Under the pieces are notes generated by a model. That model was not told the DNA's origin and did not search any database. It worked only from the letters and a program-made list of their open reading frames with translations. DNA of 64,000 nt from Paenibacillus sp. J5C2022. Lineage in GTDB: Bacteria; Bacillota; Bacilli; Paenibacillales; Paenibacillaceae. The DNA lies in assembly GCF_025567625.1 (NCBI RefSeq), contig NZ_JAOQJC010000030.1:1-64000 (forward strand), given 5' to 3'. The translations under genes were made by a program, and so were the position numbers. This document shows, piece after piece, positions 1 through 9,100 of this stretch. How positions within the stretch are numbered: position 1 is the first letter of the stretch; every line of letters begins with the position of its first letter.

Positions 1-272
1 ATAGCCCCGCCAAGCTTGCCTTGTACCGCCGAAAAGTAGGAGCTATCGCTCAATATGGTCACATAGAATCGGAAAAATAGAGAAAAGTGTGCGCTATCGC
101 TCATTTTGCTCACTTAGCCCCGCCAAGCTTGCCTTATGCCGCCGAAAAGTAGGAGCTATCGCTCAATATGGTCACATAGAATCGGAAATATAGAGAAAAG
201 TCTGCGCTATCGCTCATTTTGCTCACTTAGCCCCGCCAAGCTTGATTTATGCCGAATGGACCTAAGTAGTAA
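1..272. repeat. 113-bp direct-repeat array, left copy (truncated by window edge)
   Basis: Two units with a 113-bp period are visible: the landmark gaaaagtagg starts at 31 and a close copy at 144. Each unit carries two related half-units built on GCTATCGCTCA-www-TG-s-TCAC. The array ends in CGAATGGACCTAAGTAGTAAC at about 253-273, the same terminal sequence that closes the array near 31.5-31.95 kb. The left end lies outside the window. No coding function is seen. Confidence 0.85.
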
Positions 273-292
273 CAATTATTGTTGTTAAGTCA

Positions 293-841
293 TTAAGTCT
301 CTCGTCCGACATTCATGACCGTTCTATACATTTTTTCTGCTTCAATAGGACTTTCTTTTGCCGTCACATGGTGAGGAATAACCCGGCATACTTGAACCGG
401 TCCCCCGAATACAGCCGATCTATACTTGTCCACATGTTGCTTCGACAAGGGGCGGTTATAATAACCGGGCACGTATTTATTAATCATTTCCTGAAGAACA
501 TGGGTGGCTTCATCCAAATCCGTGATCGGCTCTGCTTGTCCAAATATCATCACGCTCATATAAGCCGTATCCGTTTTGGCAGGTACCGGATCCGTAATAG
601 TTCCGTATTCCTCACATACCGTAAAACATACCTCCGAATTTTCACTCATAACATGATTACGTCTTCCATCCCCAGCCCCGTGAAAATAGAGCTTCCCCTC
701 CATCCACACATAATTAAGCGGTACAACATAAGGCAGGTTCCCATCAACCAACCCAAGATACCCAATTCTCGCTTGATGAAGGAAACTTTCGATTTTCTCT
801 TGATCTCGACATTCCCTGATCTTGTAACGGACCGAATCCAT
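293..841 (-). CDS. Pyridoxamine 5'-phosphate oxidase-family flavoprotein (NimA-like)
   Basis: A 182-residue protein of the PNPOx-like split-barrel family (Pyridox_ox_2 / nitroimidazole-resistance NimA-like group), which bind FMN or a related cofactor. Family features visible: an N-terminal segment with ARIGYLGLVDG followed by PYVVPLNYVW, then LYFHGAGDGRR and the CFTVCEEYG strand. It is soluble, with no signal peptide or membrane helix. The ATG at 841 follows a GAGGAGAG ribosome binding site. It stands alone, pointing away from the lyase genes. The substrate cannot be told from sequence; such proteins are often annotated as general reductases. Family assignment is firm, function is not. Confidence 0.85.
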   Translation of the reverse strand: MDSVRYKIRECRDQEKIESFLHQARIGYLGLVDGNLPYVVPLNYVWMEGKLYFHGAGDGRRNHVMSENSEVCFTVCEEYGTITDPVPAKTDTAYMSVMIFGQAEPITDLDEATHVLQEMINKYVPGYYNRPLSKQHVDKYRSAVFGGPVQVCRVIPHHVTAKESPIEAEKMYRTVMNVGRET

Positions 842-1114
842 CTCAAAATCTCTCCTCTCACTTATAATTGCAAATACTAGCGTTATTTCGGTAGTATAGC
901 AGCGAATGGATTGTGCTTAAACGTCCAAAAATTTAGTCATGAGCAATCCATAATGGTTCATGGTTGGGCTTGAAATGGGCACTCTATGCGCCATATGAGA
1001 AGAGTCAGCAATGTGTGCCGACGAAGACACGAAGCCATGACTGCCCGATAGAATGATGCTGTCAGTCTAAGTCATTCGCCCCCGTTAGTGCTTTATACAT
1101 CGCTTTTACATGCC
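842..1114. other. Intergenic region, nothing recognised
   Basis: Contains the upstream region of the flavoprotein gene and the downstream region of the first lyase gene. No ORF with a credible ribosome binding site, no repeat and no RNA gene were recognised. Confidence 0.5.
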
Positions 1115-1154
1115 AAAAAGCCGAGGGACCGCACAGTTTGCGTTGTCCCCCGGC
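1115..1154 (-). terminator. Rho-independent terminator of the first lyase gene
   Basis: Read on the minus strand, GCCGGGGGAC pairs with GTCCCTCGGC (one G-U pair) across a 15-nt loop and is followed by TTTTTGG. It lies about 40 bp downstream of the stop codon at 1192. Confidence 0.8.
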
Positions 1155-1191
1155 TCCATTCATTCATGATGTTAATGTTTCACTCTGTTAC

Positions 1192-4100
1192 TTATTCATC
1201 TTCGTCACCACCGGAGTCTTGCCCGCTTTCCTTGATTACGCGCACGTGCAGCGGTTCGGAAGTGACGGTGATGCCATCATAGGTCGCTTCCACCCATATA
1301 TCCGCTTCTCCCGTTTTTTGAGTATGCACCATGCCGTCGACTACTTCAGCCACTTTATAGTTTGTTGTAAAGAACTCCAGCGCTGCTTGCGAAGGGTCCA
1401 GCACGGTGCCGTTGCTCAGCTTCAGCATGATCTGCAATTCCGCCTCGTCCTCGCGCTGAATAGCATCGCAGCTGCTGCATGAGAGGGACACTTCCGCCAG
1501 CGTCGGAGCGACCGGCAAGCCGTATATTTTCACCTCGGTATAGCTGTTCCAATGGTTTAGATTGTTGCCGAAGCCCGTGATGCGGACATAACGACCCGAC
1601 TGCTCAGGGAATGCGAACAGCTCATGATCCACGGATTCGCCGGAGCTATTCCCTAGAAATGCCTGCTGCCATGTCTGTCCGTCCTCCGATACTTCAACTT
1701 TGAAGTAGCTGGATCTGATATTCCCATTGTAGAATGCGGCGCTGATGGCGCCAATCTGACGGCTTTCGCCCAGATCGTATTGAATCCACTGCTCTCCCGC
1801 GGCCGACCATCTTGTATCTGTGTTGTTGTCCATCGTATTCTCCGGCACGTTGCCATCATCGTCGCTTGCCGTAACCGACTGCGGCTGCCAGATCGGACGA
1901 TTGTCCGGAATGCCATACGTAACGGGATGCTCCATCGTCACATAGTAGCTCGTCGTTTTAGCCGTCCCTTGCGGATCGGTTACTACGATCTTGGCATAAC
2001 CCGGAATGCCGCTCGCTTGCTGAACTTGAACGCTATAGCTTCCTGCCGCCGTTGCGCCAATGACCGGAATGGAAGTCTCGCTAGCCGGAATAGACAGCTC
2101 ATACATATAACGGTTCGAATCGAACTCTTCCAGCGCTACACCGTCTACCGTCAAGCCGCTTAGCTTGGCGAGCTGCCCATTCTGCACCGACCACGATTCC
2201 AATGGCACAACAGCAGGCTGCACGCTTGGCGGCGTCTCTCCAGGCATCAACGGCACCATCCATACGCTAATCGTCTCATTCAGCACATCTTCCATATGGA
2301 TCGTCAGCTTCTTCACGCCGTAATTGGACGTCTGACCGGACGGATTCGGCGAAGTCGGCAGCGGCACAGCATCCATTACCGAGAAGCTGGCATTGCCCGG
2401 CGTCAGCAGCTTCACGTACAGCTGGCGGCCGTCCTGGCTCAGCATGGCGCTTGTTCCGTCTGGACTTATCTCAATCGATGCCCGCGTGTGCATGAACCAA
2501 TAAAGCTCAGACGGTACTTTCGCGACAATCTCATCTTGCACCAGGAACTGCCGGCGTTCATCTATAAGCGCTACACCACGATTTACGGAAGCGGCATTTC
2601 TATGATAAGCAGGCGTCAAATCTGCAATTGCATAAGCCCCGCCTGTCTCATTAAATGACGTTGTCGTAACCTCCGATAGGCTGTCAACGTCCTGATCCGG
2701 TCCCGTTCCCGGGGAAATTAACAATGTATTATGCCCCTCTGCGCGCTTCCGATAATACGTCCAACGTTGTCCGGTTTCACTCATGTCCCAGTAACCGGGC
2801 AAGTTGTAATTTTCTAACCCGATATCTACTGCCCACCGCACGCCTTGCGCATCCAGAACGAATGTCCCCGTATCCAGATCACTATGCGGCGCGCCATTCA
2901 TGCCGCCCTTGAAGCCCGCGAACAACGCACCGGGATCGTTCCAGTCGCTGCGCATCGTGACAGCTTCAGGAATTTCGAACTTGCGATCCAGCTCTTGCGG
3001 CGGATTGGCGCCATACAGCTCGGGCCTGTACCATAGCGCATCATAAAGCCCGCCTGTCCTGCCGTGATCCGTCGCGTATTGATGATACCAGGTATACTCC
3101 GGCTTATTATCGTGATCAGCGAACCATAGCAAGGTTCTTCCCGCTATCAGTGCTTCCGAATTGTCGAAGTAGTTGAAGGCCCCTTGCGGCCCCGCAATAT
3201 GAATGGGATACAGCGGCGTCTCCGCGAGTCCTTCACTGGCCGAGAACCCGTAATCGTGACCGAAGGTCGTCTCCAGGCCCGAGAGGAAATAAAGCAAATA
3301 AATCGCGCCGTATTCCCAGTAGCCCGGACCTTCTTTGGCCGAACCGTCCGGCGCATACTGCGGCAAGCCGTATTGAATCGACTTGAACGCTTCCCGCAGA
3401 ATAAGTCCCGCAAGCTCTTCCTCTTCATCCGCTATCGCCAGCGCCCCGATTGTCATACCGGCATTGCATACAAAATTCCAGTTGTCACGGTTGTATACCC
3501 ACCAGTAGGTTTTATCCAGATACATCGGCACTGCGGGCGTCAGTCCTTTATCAACAATTGCCTGACGTACCATATCCCGCTGACTTTGCGTCAAGTAGTC
3601 GTATAGCCAGTCATAGCCGATCGCCACACCATAGGTCATACCCGCTGTATCCAGGTAATGTCCGGGACTCCAATCGGGATAGGCGCTACCCGATACATGC
3701 TCCATTTCCTCCCAAGCACGTTCAGCATAAACCGTATCGCCAGTCAATTGATAGGCGAAGGCGAGAGTCACAATTCGGTTTGCAGAGGTTTTGTCCAGTC
3801 GCAGACCATCCGGTTTGCTATAATCTTTCACCGGCTGCGGCAGGATGAGGTCGGCCTCTTCCTTTGCATTCATATACCACTCGGTGAACCGGGCATCTGT
3901 CCCGATAAGATCTCTCATCCGCTGGAAATCCTCAGCCTTCGCCAGCAAACGGGGATGTTGATTTTGCGGATTGGCCGCTTTCAATGATGCTACAATTTCT
4001 TCCGAACTTGGTGCTGTGTATACCCGGATAACCGACTCTGCCGTTCCCCCATTGCCATCGCTAATGGCCACAGTGAACTTGTCAGCACCAGTGTGATCCA

Positions 4101-5892
4101 TATTCGGTGTATACGTCCAATTGCCGTCTGACTGCAGCGTCACCGAACCGTACAGCGGATTGTTTATAACACTGTAGGCGAGAGTGTCGCCATCCTCGTC
4201 TGTCGCGGACACTTTTGCCTGAACCGTCGTATTTTTGTCTGTCGGATGAATTCCTTCCTTCCCTACAGGCGGCGAATTCACATCGTTAATCTGTAAGCTG
4301 ATACGCGATATTGCGAATCCTCCGTCCGTATCTTCAACAGCGATAACGAATTCATCGTCACCGACGGCATTCTCATGCGGATAATAAGTCCACTCCCCGC
4401 TTGCCGTAACATGGGCAAGTCCACGCTCCGGCTGCGACAGCTGCCAGTAGGTTAAAGTTGAACCCGTCGTAGATGTTGCATTCACCTGACCTTGAGCGGA
4501 GCCGTTCTCCTCTAATGCAACGTTAGTGTCATCCGCAATAATCGTGTCTGACTGCCCTACGATAATCGTTGCCGTAGCCTTAAGACCGCCGTCATTGCTC
4601 GTAGCCGTAATGATCGACAGCCCTTCAGCATGTGCTGTCACGACACCATCCTGCACCGTTGCGACTTCAGGATGGCTGGATGACCATGCAACAGAAGCAT
4701 CCGATGCGTCAGCAGGCAAGGCGATGACGGACAAAACTTCCGAATTCCCGCCCTCCATCGTCAGCTCATCATGATCGAAAGCAATTTCCTGCAGCGGCGT
4801 CCAGCTCATGAACGCCGTATCGTCGAACCACGCTGTCCCTGTTCCCTGTTCAAAGAAATGCTCAATCTTCACATAAGCAATATCCAGGTCTTCCGGCACT
4901 TGAATAACTTTCTCCAGCTTGATCCAATCTTGTGTGCCGCTAATCGATCCCAATCTGATCAGATCGCCTGCGCGCGTTCCAGAGCTGTTCACGTATTGCA
5001 GTCTGGTCAAAGCGCTTCCCGTCAAATCCTGCGACTTCACCCAGGACTCCACCTTGAACGTTCCGCCAATGTCTTCAGCTGTGAGCGGGATGCTTTGCAC
5101 GAGCGCCGCACGCGCCGTTTCCTGTGCTTCTATGCGCACCGATGACGTTCCTGAATGATACTGGCTGCTGTCCAGTGCAACAGTCGGCGATCCTACAGGT
5201 ATCCATGTTCCCCAATTTAGCGGTTTTCCATTGCTATCGGCTTCCTCGAAGCCTCCATTGACCACGATATTCGGATCGGGTATGATCTCTTCGAATCTGC
5301 CATCGTCAAACCAGGCTTCCCCGGTACCCGTCTCGAAGAAGTTCTCGATTTTGATACCCGTAATGACCGGATCATCCGGTATGAACAATTCTTTCTCGGT
5401 ATACGTCCAATCGTTCGTGCCCGTCAAATTCTGAAGATAAACGACATTCCCTTCCCTGAGCCCGGAACTATTGACGAAGAACATTCGGTTGAAAGCACCC
5501 GATCCCGTTACATTCTCCGTCTTGATCCACTGTGACAGCTTGTAATTCTTGCCCTTTTGTTCAGGCGCAAGCGGTATGACTTGAACCAATGTTCCCCTGC
5601 TGGCTTCCGCAGCTGATATTTTAAATGATCGCTGTCCAGATCTATATACGCTTTCATCCACTGTAAACGAAGGGCTCCCGCTTGACACCCACGGGGACCA
5701 ACCAGCCGGAAGCGTGCCATTAAGAGTCTCGTACCCTCCATTCTCTAGAAGATTGCCTTCTCCTGAAGCTTGTACACTTGTTACATGAAATCCCATAGGC
5801 GGCAATAAACTTAACAGTAAGACCAGTGCCAACATACCGGATATCTTCGTTTTCCACTTCCCTATGTGCTGCTTTATCGACCTTTCATTCAT
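1192..5892 (-). CDS. Secreted modular polysaccharide lyase, heparinase II/III fold (paralogue 1)
   Basis: About 1566 residues. Order of parts: a signal peptide ending near VQAS (about 43), two carbohydrate-binding-like modules of the CBM4/9 type (about 47-203 and 208-363, each starting with an NGG-[YF]-E motif), a bacterial Ig-like Big_2 domain (about 366-445), two cadherin/VCBS-like repeats (about 448-628), the lyase domain (about 631-1250), an F5/8 type C discoidin domain and a short acidic tail. The lyase part has YNRDNWNF near 800, WEYG near 860 and HSDLDTGTFVLDA near 1003, typical of the heparinase II/III alginate-lyase-like fold that cleaves uronate polysaccharides by beta-elimination. 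The ATG at 5892 follows GGGGAGAAGG; an upstream in-frame TTG lacks a site. It is a tandem paralogue of the next gene. Substrate unknown. Confidence 0.88.
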   Translation of the reverse strand: MNERSIKQHIGKWKTKISGMLALVLLLSLLPPMGFHVTSVQASGEGNLLENGGYETLNGTLPAGWSPWVSSGSPSFTVDESVYRSGQRSFKISAAEASRGTLVQVIPLAPEQKGKNYKLSQWIKTENVTGSGAFNRMFFVNSSGLREGNVVYLQNLTGTNDWTYTEKELFIPDDPVITGIKIENFFETGTGEAWFDDGRFEEIIPDPNIVVNGGFEEADSNGKPLNWGTWIPVGSPTVALDSSQYHSGTSSVRIEAQETARAALVQSIPLTAEDIGGTFKVESWVKSQDLTGSALTRLQYVNSSGTRAGDLIRLGSISGTQDWIKLEKVIQVPEDLDIAYVKIEHFFEQGTGTAWFDDTAFMSWTPLQEIAFDHDELTMEGGNSEVLSVIALPADASDASVAWSSSHPEVATVQDGVVTAHAEGLSIITATSNDGGLKATATIIVGQSDTIIADDTNVALEENGSAQGQVNATSTTGSTLTYWQLSQPERGLAHVTASGEWTYYPHENAVGDDEFVIAVEDTDGGFAISRISLQINDVNSPPVGKEGIHPTDKNTTVQAKVSATDEDGDTLAYSVINNPLYGSVTLQSDGNWTYTPNMDHTGADKFTVAISDGNGGTAESVIRVYTAPSSEEIVASLKAANPQNQHPRLLAKAEDFQRMRDLIGTDARFTEWYMNAKEEADLILPQPVKDYSKPDGLRLDKTSANRIVTLAFAYQLTGDTVYAERAWEEMEHVSGSAYPDWSPGHYLDTAGMTYGVAIGYDWLYDYLTQSQRDMVRQAIVDKGLTPAVPMYLDKTYWWVYNRDNWNFVCNAGMTIGALAIADEEEELAGLILREAFKSIQYGLPQYAPDGSAKEGPGYWEYGAIYLLYFLSGLETTFGHDYGFSASEGLAETPLYPIHIAGPQGAFNYFDNSEALIAGRTLLWFADHDNKPEYTWYHQYATDHGRTGGLYDALWYRPELYGANPPQELDRKFEIPEAVTMRSDWNDPGALFAGFKGGMNGAPHSDLDTGTFVLDAQGVRWAVDIGLENYNLPGYWDMSETGQRWTYYRKRAEGHNTLLISPGTGPDQDVDSLSEVTTTSFNETGGAYAIADLTPAYHRNAASVNRGVALIDERRQFLVQDEIVAKVPSELYWFMHTRASIEISPDGTSAMLSQDGRQLYVKLLTPGNASFSVMDAVPLPTSPNPSGQTSNYGVKKLTIHMEDVLNETISVWMVPLMPGETPPSVQPAVVPLESWSVQNGQLAKLSGLTVDGVALEEFDSNRYMYELSIPASETSIPVIGATAAGSYSVQVQQASGIPGYAKIVVTDPQGTAKTTSYYVTMEHPVTYGIPDNRPIWQPQSVTASDDDGNVPENTMDNNTDTRWSAAGEQWIQYDLGESRQIGAISAAFYNGNIRSSYFKVEVSEDGQTWQQAFLGNSSGESVDHELFAFPEQSGRYVRITGFGNNLNHWNSYTEVKIYGLPVAPTLAEVSLSCSSCDAIQREDEAELQIMLKLSNGTVLDPSQAALEFFTTNYKVAEVVDGMVHTQKTGEADIWVEATYDGITVTSEPLHVRVIKESGQDSGGDEDE

Positions 5893-6103
5893 ACATTCCT
5901 TCTCCCCTTCCAATGGAAAAAATCAGGTATATTCACCTCGGAATATAAGTGCCTTCCCCCCCCTGTTTGTAGACAAATTGATGTTCATATCAGCTAACCA
6001 TTGTCAACCGATAACTATTTATTTTCCCGTATATATTGAACATGAAGGGAAATCACGGCGAACTGGTGACTTTCATTTTTTACTCGATTGCGTGCCAGGT
6101 GTG

Positions 6104-6144
6104 AAAAGCCGGTTGACAGCGTCAACTACCATCACCCGGCTTTT
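6104..6144 (-). terminator. Terminator between the two lyase paralogues
   Basis: AAAAGCCGG at 6104-6112 pairs with CCGGCTTTT at 6136-6144, with a smaller hairpin (GTTGAC/GTCAAC) inside the loop. The A and T tracts on both sides make it potentially bidirectional; it lies 35 bp downstream of the stop codon at 6179. Confidence 0.7.
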
Positions 6145-6178
6145 CCTTCACCGTGCTAGCTTTTAATCAAGCATCCGA

Positions 6179-9100
6179 TTAATCTTCATCCTCTTGATCG
6201 TCACTATCATCATCATTGTCTTCATCATCATTGTCTTCATCATCATTGTCTTCATCGTCTTCGTCATCATAATCGTCATCATCGGAGCCATGCCCGTTTT
6301 TCTTGATGACGCGCACGTGCAGCGGTTCAGAAGTGATGGTATTGCCGTCATGGGTTGCCTCCACCCATATATCCGCTTCTCCCGTTTTTTGGGTATGCAC
6401 CATGCCGTCGACTACTTTAGCCACTTTATAGTTTGTTGTAAAGAACTCCAGCGCTACTTGCGACGGATCAAGTACGGTGCCGTTGCTCAGCTTCAACATC
6501 ACCTGCAATTCCGCCTTGTCCTTGCGATTGATAGGATCGCAGCTGCTGCATGTGAGGGATACTTCCGCCAGCGTCGGAGCGACCGGCGAGCCGTATATTT
6601 TCACCTCGGTATAGCTGTTCCAATGGTTCTGATTGTTGCCGAAGCCCGTGATACGGACATAACGGCCCGACTGCTCAGGGAATGCGAACAGCTCATGATC
6701 CACGGATTCGCCGGAGCTGTTTCCTTCCAGCACTTGGTACCATGTCTGTCCATCCTCCGACACCTCTATCTTAAAGTAACTGGATCTAATATTCCCGTTG
6801 TAGAATGCGGCGCTGATGGCGCCAATCTGACGGCTTTCGCCCAGATCGTATTGAATCCACTGCTCTCCCGCTGCCGACCATCTTGTATCTGTGTTGTTGT
6901 CCATCGTATTCTCCGGCACGTTGCCATCATCGTCGCTTGCCGTAACCGACTGCGGCTGCCAGATCGGACGATTGTCCGGAATGCCATACGTAACGGGATG
7001 CTCCATCGTCACATAGTAGCTCGTCGTTTTAGCCGTCCCTTGCGGATCGGTTACTACGATCTTGGCATAACCCGGAATGCCGCTCGCTTGCTGAACTTGA
7101 ACGCTATAGCTTCCTGCCGCCGTTGCGCCAATGACCGGAATGGAAGTCTCGCTAGCCGGAATAGACAGCTCATACATATAACGGTTCGAATCGAACTCTT
7201 CCAGCGCTACACCGTCTACCGTCAAGCCGCTTAGCTTGGCGAGCTGTCCATTCTGCACTGACCACGATTCCAATGGCACAACAGCAGGCTGCACGCTTGG
7301 AGGCGTCTCTCCAGGCATCAACGGCACCATCCATACGCTAATCGTCTCATTCAGCACATCTTCCATATGGATCGTCAGCTTCTTCACGCCGTAATTGGAC
7401 GTCTGACCGGACGGATTCGGCGAAATCGGCAGCGGCACAGCATCCATTACCGAGAAGCTGGCATTGCCCGGCGTCAGCAGCTTCACGTACAGCTGGCGGC
7501 CGTCTTGGCTCAGCATGGCGCTTGTTCCGTCTGGACTTATCTCAATCGATGCCCGCGTGTGCATGAACCAATAAAGCTCAGACGGCGATTTGTTCACAAT
7601 CTCGTCCTGCACCAGGAATTGGCGCCGCTCATCAATCAGCGCTACACCACGCTTGATGGAAGCAGCCTGCTTCTGATAAGCAGGGGTCAGATCAGAGATC
7701 GCATAAGCTCCGCCGGTCTCGTTGAACGAAGTCGTCGTTATTGGGGACAGACTGTCCACGTCCTGATCCGGTCCTGCAGATGGTGAGATAATCAGTGTAT
7801 TGTGGCCTTCCGCGCGCTTGCGGTAATACGTCCAGCGCTGCCCGTTCTCACTCATGTTCCAGTAACCCGGCAGATTGTAGTTCTCCGATCCGATATCCAG
7901 CGCCCAGCGTACGCCATGTGCATCCAGTACGAATGTACCCGTATCCAGATCGCCATGCGGCGCGCCATTCATGCCGCCCTTGAAGCCGGCGAACAAAGCG
8001 CCTGGATCGTCCCAATCGCTGCGCATTGTGACGGCTTCCGGAATCTCGAACTTGCGGTCAAGCTCCTGCGGAGCGTTGGCCCCGTACAATTCAGGCCTAT
8101 ACCACAATGCGTCGTACAATCCGCCTGTGCGTCCGCTCTCCTCGGCGAACTGATGATACCAAGTATACTCCGGCTTATTGTCATGCTTGGCGAACCATAG
8201 CAGCGTTCTTCCCGGTATGAGGGCTTCCGAGTTGTCGAAGTAGTTGAAGGCGCCTTCCGTTCCTGCAACATGAATCGGATAAAGCGGCGTCTCGGCTAAT
8301 CCTTCACTGCTGGAGAAGCCATAATCGTGACCGAAGGTCGTCTCCAGTCCGGACAGGAAGTACAGCAAGTACATCACACCGTATTCCCAATAGCTCGGTC
8401 CTTCCTTCGCGGAGCCGTCCGGCGCGTATTGCGGCAAGCCGTATTGAATGGACTTGAACGCCTCTCTCAGAATGAGTCCCGCCAGCTGCTCCTCTTCATC
8501 GGCGATCGCAAGCGCACCAATGGTCATACCCGCATTACAGACAAAATTCCAGTTGTCCCGGTTATACACCCACCAGTACGTTTTATCCACATACATCGGT
8601 ACTGCGGGAGTCAAGCCTTTGTCCACAATCGCCTGACGGACCGTATCCCGCTGCTCTTGCGTCATATAGTCATACAGCCAATCGTAGCCGATACCTACGC
8701 CGTATGTCATCGTAGCCGTATCCAGGTAGTGACCGGGACTCCAGTCGGGATAAGCGCTGCTGGACACATGAGCCAGCTCCTGCCAGGCCCGATCGGCATA
8801 GACCGCATCCCCTGTCAGTTGATAAGCAAAAGCAAGGGTAACGATACGTCTTGAGGATGTCGTATCCAGACGCAGCCCGTCCGGCTTGTCGTAATCTTTC
8901 ACCGGTTGAGGCAGAATCAGATCCGCTTCTTCCTTCACCGAGTTGAACCATCCCGTGAATCGGGCGTCCACGTCAACCAGATCCCGCATCCGCTGGAAGT
9001 CCGAAGCTGTCGCCAATATGCGCGGATGCTGATTCTGCGGATTGGCAGCCTTCAGCGAAGCGATAATTTCCTCCGAGGTCGGTGCCGTATACACTCGCAT

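Noticed and set aside
6194..7234. Long plus-strand ORF opposite lyase paralogue 2
   Set aside because: Antisense shadow; its hydrophobic start is the complement of the Asp/Glu repeat.
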